A stretch of DNA of 64,000 nucleotides from Rhodocollybia butyracea (taxonomy: Eukaryota > Basidiomycota > Agaricomycetes > Agaricales > Omphalotaceae): assembly GCA_015501585.1 (NCBI GenBank), contig JADNRY010000125.1, positions 62,001 to 126,000 on the forward strand, given 5' to 3'. The position numbers and the translations under genes were made by a program. This document shows positions 24,497-35,655 of the stretch, piece by piece. Position 1 is the stretch's first letter; each line of letters begins with the position of its first letter. The notes under the pieces are model-generated. The model was not told the DNA's origin and searched no databases. It saw only the letters and a list, made by a program, of their open reading frames with translations.

Positions 24497-24833
24497 TAGT
24501 GTGTGGCTTAGGTTGGGTACCTAAAAAGCCAACCCGACCCGGCACTATACCCAGGCGCTTACCTGCCAGGTGTTCAATTTTCCCATATAAATTTTTCTGA
24601 AGCTGTGAAATATCAATGTCATGTTGGCATAGTGGTTAACTATGCTGGGTAAAGCCTTAGAACTGAGCACAAGGCTGCAGGTTCAAATCCTGCTTTGACA
24701 CTGAATTAAATAAAATTTTGAGTGTTCCGGGTGGACTCGGGTTCACTAACGGGTGCCGGGTAGTCAGACCTGGACCTGACAGAGTACCCGACCCGGAAAC
24801 AGGCCATACCCGGCATACCCATGCCACACACTA
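24497..24833. mobile_element. Short hAT-like MITE containing a tRNA-like segment
   Basis: Inverted ends TAGTGTGTGGC and GCCACACACTA bound 337 bp. Flanks TTGGGTGC and CTGGGCGC agree at 6 of 8 positions, consistent with an aged 8-bp hAT duplication. The body is rich in CCCGACCCGG-type sequence. It lies within the spacer of the foldback element. Confidence 0.6.
24617..24701 (+). other. tRNA-like sequence (SINE head or tRNA relic)
   Basis: 85 bases with an A-box-like GGCATAGTGGTTAAC, a D-arm in which GCAT pairs with ATGC, a perfect T-arm GCAGG-TTCAAAT-CCTGC containing a B-box, and 5 of 7 acceptor pairs (TGTCA with TGACA). The central part does not fold into a normal anticodon arm; instead AGCCTT pairs with AAGGCT. 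I read it as a tRNA-derived promoter relic and do not assign an amino acid. Confidence 0.45.
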
Positions 24834-25967
24834 CTGGGCGCTTCAAAGTTCAGATACTAATTTCTAGGGTTCGAAAGTGCAGTTCATATAACCAATAAAA
24901 ACTGCAAACCGCACTGCACTGAACCGCGGTGCACCTTTATGTAATGCTGCACCGGTGCACTGTAGTTCAGTGCAAGGTTCTGTAAAATCTTAGAATTTAC
25001 AGAACCGGTGGTAACTGGTGCAGTCCAGTTGCGTGGTTTTGAGCGCTAAAATAGGCGCCTTAGCGTCGCCGTGAGTTTCCTTTTTCAGATTTAATTATTA
25101 ATTGTCCACAAGATTCAGTATTGGGCCTGGACATGAGTCTGGATCTGGGTTTACCCATACTTATATGTCATTGCTCATTACTCATCCCTACAAATGTCAT
25201 GTGACACATGCCCATGTAGATTGCTCACTATAATATAGTTGACATAAGTACATAAATCCAGATTAAGAAAGTCATATGACTGAGTCAAGACTAGGCCTTA
25301 CCAAATATGGTAGCTCTCATTCTACAGCTGTGCCGGTCTAGAGCAGATTACATTGCTCACCATAGTATATAATTAAGTAACTGTGTAAGTTCAGACTAAG
25401 GAGTCATATGACTGAGTGACTGAGCCTTACCAAATATGGTAATTTTCATGACTAATCCAAAATGAATAATTTATGTGAAGGGGGAGCACACATAATTCTG
25501 AGGGGGGAGCACACTGATTTGTGGGGGGGGAGCACATTTGTGAAGGGGGAGCACACATAATTTCTGAGGGGGGAGCGCACTTGAATTTCTGAAGGGGGAG
25601 CACACCATATTTGTGGGGGGGGAGCACATTTGTGAGGGGGGAGCACACTTGAATATTTCACACTTTTGAACAGCATAGTTGTCGCAGACGATCGACACGT
25701 CGCTACCGGAAGAACCAACGCGAATTTCAAAAAAAAATAATATAACTTGTTGTTCGTGTAAAGTCGGCGAAGATTTCTAGCAAGTTTGCATGGTTATATG
25801 ACGAGTTTGGAACCACTATGAATTGAGAGAAACGACAAAGTACGAAGAAGCATGTGACTTAAATCCGACCCGCTAAAACTGCCGGATTAAGTTCCAGTCC
25901 CTCTGCCGAGGGTGTGATTTCACATCACAACTCTACAGCAGGGACTGGTTCGAGTCTAATCTGTTTC

Positions 25968-27382
25968 CTGTTGGACATGAAGGCGGTGGCCCCCAACTTT
26001 AACGGCTGCTCGCCAGGGTTTGTCCAACCATGACTTTCTGTGTAGGTTCTTGTTTGATCAACGGGTCCTTGCCCAGACTGCAAAATTTGTATGGACATGC
26101 TGAATGTCTTCTACTACATCCATAAAAAGATGTTTTAATAAGGAAGCTGTTTACTGAGCTTTATATGAATATGAATGAGCGCGTAAATGTAGTTTACTCA
26201 TGTGCACAGTTGGCTTTGTGAGCCGGAGGTGATTGTGTTCGCTCTGTCACAGCAAAGTCGACTGGGTGCATCCGCGGCACACATATGGCGCAATGTGTGT
26301 TGCGCGGGCCCCGGCTGTTCCTCAATGGGACCGCGCCGGTTACTTCCTTCCTTCCTACTACTGCAGCATATACCTTGTGCATTTCGCGCGAGTATTTGTC
26401 GAAAACGCCGAGTACTTGATCAGCGCTTCTGTAAGTTTGCAATCTTGAGTTTGACAACATAACCTGTATTATATTCATAGAATACTCGACCAACCAACGA
26501 GCTCAAGACAGATTGGGAAGGAGTGCAGTTGAAGGACCTTCGTGAAGTGTTTGGACAGAAAATCAGTAATTTGTGCGCATCTTGGCGAGCAGAAGAGCAG
26601 CGGGGGAAGGAGACAATGTAGGTGAAGCTTGAAGGATGGCTGATATTCAAGTATGTACTGCTACACGAATTCAACCCATGTCAAATTGAGTATTGACCTG
26701 CACTCTGAATTCGAGTTTGTCTGCACTTATGAACCTGGCAGTAGTAGTAGTAGTTCCGCTAAAGAGTAAAGTCCTTACGAGGTCGACGCTGAAAGGGTGA
26801 AGCCAATTCTCAATGTCTAGACCTGCCTCTAATAAGCACCTATGGCACCTAGTATCCTGGAATAGGCGCGGCAAGTATAAACTGGTTAGGGTAAGGTGGC
26901 AGTGAACTGTTCTGACTCGAGCAAGATAGTGGCGGAAGCTTGACCGTCTCAACTTTCCATCCTTGTGGAACTATTCATTATAACAGAAGCACAGGAAACT
27001 TGACTTCTCGCTGCCAGTTTCTACACCCTTTCGCATATGAAGATTTAGTTCATCGCGCCTTTTCTGAGTACCAAATTTTCGTCGAAAATGAGTCCAGACG
27101 GCCTCACAGTCAATCTCTGCCTGTCTTATCATGGCGTCACTTTTGCACTGGTGAACTACTGCGTTTCATCGATACTGTTAGAATTGTAAAATACGTCAAT
27201 CCAGCTCCTACATCTTTGTGTGGGAAGACATATGTATGACAAAAGAATACAAGAATACATCAAACTCAAGAAAATCCTCCTCAATCTTCATGCACCAGCA
27301 GGCGGAGGGGGATGGCCTGCAGCAGGCGATAAGATTCTATGACCAATAAGTGTAAACAGAAGTGTGTCTATGAAACGACCAC
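25968..27382. other. Intergenic; one possible small plus-strand gene piece
   Basis: On the plus strand about 26360-26431 reads HFARVFVENAEYLISAS and is followed by GTAAGT...ATAG (about 26432-26480) and a second open stretch to TAG 26622 containing LKTDWEGVQLKDLREVFG. Joined, these look like the end of a small gene but the family is unknown and no start is clear. I see nothing in the rest. Confidence 0.35.
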
Positions 27383-29522
27383 TTACGCTCGCACTTCCGA
27401 AGGGATCTCAAAAGGATAGTGGTCTTTAGATGGCGTTAATATTGTGGTGACCATCCCAGGTAGAGCGTCGGCAGCCTGCCATCCGGGTTGCATGAAATCA
27501 AGCCAGGCCATCGAGTATGCGTTGTATGGGAGACCCTTTGGAGGTTGCTTCTCGCTGACATAGATGGGATCAGGCCTAGTCTTGCGGATACGGGGCAAAG
27601 ATCCTCTGGGTCTCTTTGAGGACCCTTTGGTTTGGATAAATATATGTACCTGGTCCAGAAAGCGAAGAAACTGTGTGAGTTCCGAAGATCGCCATCGCGG
27701 CTGAACAATTACGAATTGCCAAGTTTGCGTTTCATCATCTTCGTCCGAGGACATTCCGTCTGCACCAAGTCGCTCGAAAAGTTGTTTGTGATGTCGAAGT
27801 GGCTCAAACTTTTTGAAAATCTCGTGCCGGCGGTTATACAACTGAGAAGTCCATTAGTTTCAACTTTCAACAAACTATGAACAAGCGCACCCCATATTTA
27901 CGAGCCTTCCTGTTATCAGCTTTCTGACGGATGTATTCGGATGTGTCTCTATGTTTCTGCAACCAAAGGCCATGTAGGTTCTCTATCCGTTTTAGAAAAA
28001 ATATTCGTAGCACAGCTCTGTCCTCGGGCTGGTTAATGAAAACCCAGCCTCTCTCTTCACAGGCTGTCACAAAGACGTATGAAGCGCCGACGTTCCAAGG
28101 GCAATGCGGGCGCGCCGATATGGAATACCTAAAGTTTTGACCAGTGCATGGCCGGGCCATTTCGTTGAACTCAAAGTCATCGGCGAAATCTTCGAGCTCT
28201 GTTGCCGTGACGGTATCTATTTGATCGTTCTGTCTTCCACCTATAAGTTTCCTGATAGATTGCCGAATGATTCTCTGCAGTAATCGAGTTAAATCGTATC
28301 ATCATGAATACAAGATATGATGCCCACCACTCGTTCGTTTTCTGCTGCCGACTTGTGTTTGGGGACATGAAGCAGGGGCGGAACACTCCAAAAGTCTTTG
28401 TCTAAAGGATTCTGGGCCGCAGGTGCGCTCTGAGATGTATACGGTTCAAATGAAGGAGGATATGGTGGGTTCGGCCCCAATCCAGCGGTTGAGGCCGCTC
28501 CGAATGTATCCGTTTGAGGAAATCCATATCCCCTACCTGTTGAAGCTCCAGGCGCTGAAGGACTGAAGGTAAATCCTCCCTGAGGGGTAAAGGTAAAGTG
28601 CGTTTGACTTCCGGTGGTAGGACCACCAGGTATATTGGAGCCGTGCAGCCCTGCTGGACCAGGAGGAGGCGCTGTTCCTGCTGAAGGGTATCCAGGGAAT
28701 TCCGCAGACGAACGGCCCAGGCCGGGAACAGCTGGGCGATTGAGTCGTCAGCTAGAGATAAAAATAACCAGCCGCAAACTCACCTGGTGCATGAGGTGCA
28801 GCGAATCTGCCTGGGGGAGGAAGCCCTGCGGCAACAGGGGGGCGGGGGCCAGAAGAGTCGACCTGTTCTCGACGGGAAGCCCCAACTGATGTGAGATACA
28901 CCAGTTGTGACTTGATCTCCCGTATTTCGTGCTCGTTTTGCTCGAACCGTTTGTCTACGGTCTCGTCCCGCTCCACTTGCCGCTTTCCCATTTCCTGTAT
29001 CGCTTTCATCAAAGCGTTGTTTGTCACCTACTCGAGGGCTGAGTGACGTTTATTTAATGTTGGGTGGCAGAAAGGCTTACCTCTGGCTCTGGCTCTTCCT
29101 CGCTTCTGGCCTGTCTTTGTTTCCCTAGGTTCCGCAATGGCCGAGGTGTTTGGTCGTCAGGGACTGGAGCATGTCCAGGGGGAGTACCTGAGCGGGCATG
29201 GGAGTCACGGCGTGACCCAGTAGGCTTGTCAGTATCTTTGGAAAGTAAGGTATGCGAGACTTCATCTACATAATACTGCATTAGCTCAGGCCATGGCATA
29301 GTTATTTGCTAACTTACCATCCGAGCCATCCGACTGACGATTTTCTTCATAACATTAAGCAACAGATTCCACAGATTTTTATACACCTTACTTACCAGTT
29401 AAGGCTTTATCGACCGCTGGACGGCCATCCATCTCACTCGCGGAGAAAAGGTTGACTAAGTGCCCCAAGGATTCTCGCTGTAATTCTCGTCGTGAGAAGG
29501 GGAGAGAGGGTAAGGAAAGCAT
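27383..29522 (-). CDS. Multi-exon gene of unknown function, conserved Agaricomycete type
   Basis: ATG at 29522 gives an N-terminus with PSLPFSRRELQRESLG. Exons from splice consensus: 29522-29396, 29344-29318, 29265-29081, 29027-28784, 28731 to about 28330, about 28290-27902, and 27841-27383. Intron ends are GT-AG and the joined frame is open throughout, except that the fifth junction near 28380-28290 is unresolved. Protein layout: acidic/Pro-rich N-terminus; a charged probable coiled coil (QVERDETVDKRFEQNEHEIR); a Gly/Pro-rich linker; a folded C-terminal part with FADDFEFNEMARPC, WNVGASYVFVT, then LGADGMSSDE and WRSSELTQFLRFLDQVH. I recall similar C-terminal motifs in many uncharacterised Agaricomycete proteins. 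No stop or frameshift was found, so it may be active. No enzyme motif seen. Confidence 0.7.
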
Positions 29523-29584
29523 TTCTTCCACTAAATCGTTTGCTTATAGTACCCCTCTTCCCTCCTCTTCCCACCATGATAATC

Positions 29585-32520
29585 CTCTGATAATCAATCT
29601 TTATTGACATGTGGAAATTAATGAACTATTGTACGTTGGCCAATTTGAATTAACAGCGTATCTTTTGGTGATATCCATCTTTTTGAGGTATATTGTCGTG
29701 CTTGCGTTCTAGAAGTGAAGTCTTTCTCTCCCGCTGAGCTTTATTCACACTACTTCTTTCCGGAGCAATGATGATGTTAATTCCGCCTCCAATTCATCGA
29801 ACCTGCCTACTGCCGTTAATACCGTTAACACGGATTAAAGCGAGCTTATTTTATTAACTTCCTATCTCTGCCATTTCCAAAACATCTCATGGGTCATGTT
29901 CCGATTTTCCGCACTACTTAGTACTTTGTAACTTGTAGATCACATAGATAACTTCTTCGGGAGGCTGGGAAGCGGATGTTGCCGTTATAACAAAAGAGAT
30001 GAAAAATAAATGAAAGGATTGCATCTACGCCGAATAATTTCATACGGAAGACATATCAGAATTGCTAATAAGATGGTAATAATCGCGCTGGGAAGCGGAT
30101 CAGTTGTCGCTCCCGACGTCGGACAGATTCCTATCTCTGACTAGTGTTGCAACCATGAAATGTTAACATTGAAGTACCTTCCCGACTCCATCGGATGGCG
30201 GCATCTGGGTCGTTGTAAATATATCAAGCTGAGAAATTAGAATGCAATCGAAGCCATAGATCCTTATTCTCGACTCTTAATTCATATTGGGACTGATTTT
30301 AAGAAATCCTCGGCCTTCATAGAGCAGGTACAAATCTGTATAAATGTATCATGCTTCACCCTTCAGGCCTCGCTTTCAACATGAATCCGGAAGCCGCTTC
30401 CGATCGTACAGCTGTGAGTCGCACATAGGGTCAGCGAGGGGCGCTCCCCCCATACCGGAGGTGCCTCTGGACCTCTCTGGACCTGGGAGGAGAATGAGGG
30501 GAGGAAGGCTTATTGGTACTAAAATCTGGCACATCGCATCAGCACTCAGGTTGTTGTCCCCTTGGCCAATGAGCTAAATCTAGATACTGGACCAATCTCA
30601 CACATCTTGATAATCAGACCCACAATTCGAGAATCCAGTGAGACCTGCTTAGCGCTGAATTCCCTCGTGAACTTAGAGAATCGGAGACCAGATGTTTGAC
30701 ATACGTGACCAGGTCACTGAAATCAATCATGCGAACGCCTTCATTCGTATGCACAATGAAGCCTCAGTACTATAGGTACCTCATCTGTGCCGCAAGACTT
30801 GAGATTGATTGACCGACCAGCACTAGTTGCTCAGTTCTACACTCAAGGTGTAGCTATTAAAAACTCTGAGCGCAACCGTCCTGTTCTACCGTCTATCTTT
30901 TAAAATTCCCAATCGATAATCGGTGTCGAAACCTGGACGAACTACTCATTAGATCGTCCCCGTATACCAGTAATACTTAGAAATAACCACCAGAGTTATT
31001 GAGTTTATTTGAAATATTGCTAGAGTTTTGCGCTGACTCTCTTTACTCTCGTTTTAAGGGCAAGCAGCCCGGTACGGCGGAAGAAAACTGCCGGTACTCC
31101 CAACCAAAAATCGTGCAAAGAATCTAGTACCTGGAAGTGGAGTGATTGACTGAAGGTTTCAAAGGGCAAACGGCTCGGACCTACGGTAAATGGTTTCATG
31201 GTTCACCAGCAAGAGGTTGAAAAAGCGTGCTGTTAAGTTATGCGAAGAACTTTGGCTGGAAACGGGTAAGCGCACTTTATATAATCAAAAAATCCCTATC
31301 TTCTCGTATCATCTGCCCACGCGAGCTACATACTTCCTGCTAATCCTCCCTATCATGTGAATGTATCATTTCATAGCTAGATACGGAAGGTTTGTGAATA
31401 GTGATCTGAGATACGACTCCTCACTGACTTGGACAGACTTGGACGCGCACATTCTTAACTGTATCGATATCAGCACTAGGTTACAAATTGGAATCAGAAA
31501 TATCAGATGTTTGCATTTATTTACAAATATTAATGTTGAATTGACGGCTTTCTTGTTTCGTGTGGGTTCCGATATCGCTTTGACTGTAGTGATAGTATGT
31601 ACTATGAACCCAAACCCAAACATATGCTGCTCGAAGTTCGATGAAATAACGATCAGTTGGGACCATCTGGCGATGGACTTTTGGTAAGAGCTAGATGAGC
31701 TGCTTTTGATGAAAAGGGCTGGGAGTAAAGGAGAGGATCGTGACATCCAAAGTGATTATAGCGCCTCATACGCACACGGCACGCACCCAGCGGAGGAAAA
31801 TATACAGCATCTGTATTAGGTGATGACACTAGCAGGTATATCTCCAGGCCACTCGTCCATCCATGGACTATAATTGAGACTCGTGAAGATAACACAGACC
31901 TACCAAAACTCTTAGCATACTGGATCAGAATACCTTATTTCGCGCTTTTGATTTGATTTCGTACCGGATTTCGTTTTGGATTGTCGTATTTCGGTTTTGT
32001 CTGACATAGATAGATAGATAGAAGGAAATACACGGCCTAGACAGTACATAAACTGCCTGCGGTCCCATAAAGGAAATGGCCGGTCCCTGTACTAGCACAA
32101 GCAGCGAGCTCGACTCCCGAAGAGAAGGTAGACTGCGAGGCTAGGACAGGGATGGTAGCAGGCCTCTAGAGTAGAGTAAGGCTAGCTCAGTACCTGATCA
32201 CATAGTATATAAGATCGTGCATTAGACCCCAGTAAAAAAGAGGAAGAGCGATAGGGCAAAACCATGTCCCCATATAGGTGTTTGCTGGACCATGGACAGC
32301 TTCTGACGTAGTCCTCATCTACGAGAGTCGCCAAATCCCACGCAATTGGTAGCGAAACCAGCGCACCACCGCCCCAGGGTGTTATGCACATTAGCGGGAA
32401 GTTCTATGTAATCAGGAGAAGAAGTACTAGTCATTTTATTTCAGATTTCGGTTTCGGAAGTTGTTGCTAAGGGTCTACTAAGATTAGGCGCCTATACTTG
32501 TGGCTCGACCATGTCCACCC
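29585..32520. other. Intergenic; includes a decayed gene fragment at 29760-29920
   Basis: 29760-29920 resembles 63319-63460 (shared GAGCAATGATNAT, AATTCCGCC, ATTCATCGAAC and GTTCCGATTTTCCGC blocks), so it is a broken copy of the 3' part of the membrane-protein gene at 63257-63805, in the same orientation. A TAGA microsatellite lies at about 32009-32022. Short open frames at 30344-30577 and 31361-31746 show no motif. Nothing else is seen. Confidence 0.5.
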
Positions 32521-32539
32521 AAAGCAGAATCTTTCGAAG

Positions 32540-33932
32540 AATGAAAAAGTAAGGCTACCAATTATGATCAAATTTCCTTAATTCATAGCATATTTCAGAA
32601 CTCATCTGGATCAAGGACAATATCACTCGGATCGAAGCACTCACTGTTCCTGGAACTGACCGTGTTCCTCAAGAGCAAGAGTAAGCCTGTTGCAGACGTG
32701 AGTAACATAACAGTATTTCTGGGCTGTAGCTCTGTATTCATTACTTTCAGTGGGATGCCTTTTTTCGGCATACCAATGCAGCATCCCAGGATATCGAAGA
32801 CAAAGTCATTAAGCATGTACTCCTTGTCACTCATGTCCGCTATGTCCAAAGCAAGGATAAGCCCGACGTGATGACTCATCATGAGAAGCTCAAACTTGTG
32901 CGTTCCTCAGAATTATGTAGCGATCTTTAATACTGATAGACGTATGAAGCTACTGAACATCGGTTTGAATTTCAAAGAATACAATGTTCAGGATGCTGTT
33001 GTGCGTGTTAATACATCGATGAAACTTCCGTGCGGCACAATCTTAAAGTTCGAGCGGCGGGAGAGAGATCGCACAAGCCTCTTTTCAAGATGAGGACGAC
33101 AATGTACGACACTATTATTCCAGAAAATGGGCTGCTGTTGTAGACGAGAAACATGGATTCAGAATTGTGGCTGATCGGAATCAGTTCTTTTTTATAGTGG
33201 TGGTAAGTTTAAGTTCTGCGTCGCTTGATCATCTATTGGACAGTACCCACTTCTTTCCAAAAATCTTTCCGACGAATCGAAGACTGCTCATGACGGGGAC
33301 ACCATTGCTGCCTCAGGTCTTCTCTGGTCAATCATCCTCACGACAATGCCAACCGAGGTCACGAAACTAGTTATTCAAACCCTTAGTGACAATAACGTTC
33401 CTCACATGGCTTCTAGATATGTTTCCCCTGGTATGTTTTCAGACTTTTATGCAGAATCTGGCCAGGTTTTACTGTAGCAATTCCAGGGAAAGGTTTTCAT
33501 CTTGAGCTCGGAGGGAGACATATTGTCTTTCCTGTTGTAAGTCGCTCTCCGCCTGAGATATACCTCACTCGAGGCTATTCGGCGTGAGTTTTATCTATTC
33601 AATGCGGTAAATTCACTACTGACCTTTTTTTCTGTAGATGGTCCCATAAGGATAGCTGCTATGCTCCCTGGGCATTTAGCTTCACAGCCGGTCGCAAGCA
33701 GCGCGTAACAAAGACAGCAGGTATTAATATTCCATCCTATGGAGGCGCTAACTTCGTCGACATCACCCTGCGAGTGGTGGTTGTCAATGCACAAGCCACC
33801 CTGTTCGCTTTTCAGCCAAAGTACCCCCATGGGACAACAGTTACTGGTGGTACCACCAATTTCAATCTTGCTTGCACATTCTCCCAGAAGATTGGGGATG
33901 CGGTCGCAGAACTAGCTGGGGGATGCTGGTGA
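32540..33932 (+). pseudogene. Decaying gene with a putative Fe(II)/2-oxoglutarate dioxygenase-like core
   Basis: The 3' half is clear: an exon with PGFTVAIPGKGFHLELGG and SPPEIYLTRGYSA ends at 33593; a GT-AG intron (33594-33637) follows; the last exon (33638-33932) reads WSHKDSCYAPWAF, YGGANFVDITLRVVV, and FQPKYPHGTT before a TGA. The HxD in SHKD and the later His in YPHGTT, both in beta-rich context, are spaced as in a double-stranded beta-helix dioxygenase of the TET/JBP or related class; this is an inference from two motifs. The 5' half (WDAFFRHTNAASQDIEDKV near 32750; ASGLLWSIILTTMPTEV near 33310) needs frame changes and contains stops, so I call a pseudogene, though missed introns could explain part of this. 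Confidence 0.5.
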
Positions 33933-35399
33933 AGGAAACCGATGCTACCGAATAGACTACCAGGAATGAAGCTGTATGGCGTTATCTTTTTTGCTAGCCT
34001 AACCCAGGATATTTAAATAATCACGGAATGTAAATGGCGGTTAAGCACTCATGATTCAGATCGTTACTAGCAATCCCCTTCATTGTCCTTGTTCTTGCGA
34101 TTGTCCTTGTTCTCGATGCCATTGTTCTTGTTCTCGATGTCCTCATCTTGAAATGCGTAGGAAATAATATCATCTAACCTAAAAATTTAAAATGAAATGA
34201 AATAAAGACAGGAATAGGGCCGTACTGTAACCAGCGGAAGATAATGTATGATATGGGACTCGAACAGGGGACCTGGAGTAGTAGGGGACAGTCAGGGCCG
34301 GCGTTGATCACAGCCGGGGAGCACTACCACTACACTACAGGAATAATATACATGAGCTTTGAATGCCATCAAATATATCAATCCTTGATGCTGCCAGTTT
34401 CCTGCATGTTCCAGGCAGCTGAACTGACACGACTTGCTGGATACATATCTGAGTCCGAACGATATGTCAACACTAGTCTCGTACCCAGCCGTAATGTTGC
34501 AGATGGACAGAGCGACATCGAGTCGTCTTGGCCAGCGCTGGTTTTATTCTTCAACCAGGTTTCTTTCCTGAAGATACACGTTACCTTAATAATTACTGCT
34601 ACCACGGCGTGGATCCAATTTGCTCAGCCAGACTAACTTATCGTTAACGCCGTGCGTTGTTGCCACACGGCAAGTCCCCGACTCTGAGCTTCCACATATC
34701 TGGGCTTGGCTGTCAGACTTTCTTATTTGGAGAGTACACCTAAAAGTATTAGTGTTTTACTTAGGGGAATTATTTAATGTGTTCACCAATGGTATTATAT
34801 TCTTATCTTATTGCGTATAGATTTGGAGGAGCCAAAGCGTTCGTTATTGTTACAGCGTACTACATTAAGTAAAGGAAGGAACCAATAAACTGAGGAATGA
34901 AACTACAGTTTGAAGTTGGTTGGAGTGGAATGTGAATAGTTTGATGTGTTTCCTTCCACCTTGGATTACAGTTATCGCGGTAGTTGAAAAGAATTACATG
35001 ATGTGCAGAGAACTCTGGGACGATTGACACAAATATCTTCCAGGTACAAGTGTAGTAGTGCTTCTAGTAATAAAGTCAAGCTAGTGGCGGCAAAGTATTA
35101 GGGAGCTCACCTATTCATCGTCTGTACAGTACTTCTTTCTGCCATAGTTCAGAACGGCCTGTTTGCGGTGGAGTAGGGTACTCCAGTCGGACCTGCCCTT
35201 AGTCAATCACGTGGTATCATCTCGTAGTAGATCCATTGTCATTAGTAGATCTCAGGTTATACAGTCATGTTCTAGTCACTACGAGCCCAGTTCCCGCTCG
35301 CTGTATCCTCAGCAGACCACTCTGGCCCACTCCAGCGGGCAAAGGCACTGAACCGACGGACGAAATCGACAGTCATTCCTAGTTTGGCGACTATGAAAC
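33933..35399. other. Intergenic with a tRNA-like (SINE) piece and a minisatellite
   Basis: On the minus strand about 34345-34245 there is an A-box-like TAGTGTAGTGGTAGTGC and a B-box-like TGTTCGAGTCCC about 75 bases apart, suggesting a tRNA-derived SINE; no full cloverleaf forms. 34078-34150 repeats TTGTTCT(C/T)G(A/C)(T/G) units. No gene seen elsewhere. Confidence 0.4.
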
Positions 35400-35655
35400 T
35401 ATAACGCCCTTAGGCGAGAGTCTTACGTTCACACGAAAGAGCACGACAAAGGCTATGCGATTGTGTACTCGTAGTGTAGAAGAACTACAGTAATTTATGT
35501 AATTCGACTAGTTATAGTAATCGAAATGAATAGAATAGAAATGATATCTAATCGTAAGATAAGATAAGATAAGAGTCGCGATGCGACAAAAGTTAAGGCC
35601 GCGCCATAAGGCGCGGCCGGAAGGGAATCAGGCAAGATGGGGAGGAGGCGTTACA
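35400..35655. repeat. Solo LTR (256 bp)
   Basis: Begins TATAACGCCC and ends GGCGTTACA, inverted termini, and is flanked by the perfect 5-bp duplication GAAAC (35395-35399 and 35656-35660). No internal retroelement sequence is attached, so it is the product of LTR-LTR recombination. Contains a GATAA-type short repeat and a GC hairpin (GGCCGCGCC...GGCGCGGCC). The TGTAACGCC-type ends suggest the Ty3/Gypsy group. Confidence 0.85.

Larger units (their letters stand above)
23209..25676. mobile_element. Foldback element with about 0.5-kb inverted arms
   Basis: Arms 23209-23750 and about 25160-25676 are near-perfect inverted copies. The tips read TATGCTGTTCAAAAGTGTG on the left and its complement on the right. 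AGTTGTC flanks both sides (23202-23208 and 25677-25683), a candidate 7-bp target duplication (6 bp if the tip is drawn one base out). The outer 230 bp of each arm contains six or more iterations of a GTGCTCCCCC(C/T)TCA(G/C)AAAT unit spaced 22-30 bp. The interior (23751-25159) has no gene but holds another MITE (24497-24833). No transposase was found. Long arms with outer repeated blocks are the layout of foldback-type elements. Short antisense-looking frames in the arms arise from the repeat. Confidence 0.85.
19877..25958. mobile_element. TIR transposon carrying a RecQ-type helicase, with nested insertions
   Basis: Left end TAGACTCGAGCCAGT (19877-19891) and right end ACTGGTTCGAGTCTA (25944-25958) are complementary except for one base. 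Further in, about 45 bp around TTAATCCGGCAGTTTTAGCG (from 19936) recurs inverted ending near 25893. The flanks ATCTGTTTC (19868-19876 and 25959-25967) form a perfect 9-bp direct repeat. A 9-bp duplication and inverted ends of about 115 bp resemble Mutator-like elements, but no MULE transposase is present. An alternative reading uses only the inner repeats with TTAA at both tips. Later insertions are a MITE (22457-22976) and a foldback element (23209-25676). Without them the element is about 3.1 kb and the helicase is its only recognisable gene. Confidence 0.7.

Noticed and set aside
24617..24701. Functional tRNA gene
   Set aside because: The anticodon arm does not form and the acceptor stem has a mismatch and a wobble; called tRNA-like only.
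23200..25690. CRISPR-like array, because of regularly spaced GTGCTCCCCC units
   Set aside because: Spacers are 12-20 bp and similar to one another, units are degenerate, the arrangement is mirrored in inverted arms, and the genome is eukaryotic.
19936..25893. piggyBac-type element bounded by TTAA
   Set aside because: TTAA flanks the inner inverted blocks, but the inverted similarity resumes outside them with a perfect 9-bp duplication, and no piggyBac transposase or CC-starting tip is present.
32595..32882. 95-residue minus-strand ORF
   Set aside because: The plus strand over the same bases encodes WDAFFRHTNAASQDIEDKV, continuous in style with the recognised downstream exons, so the minus frame is taken as a shadow.
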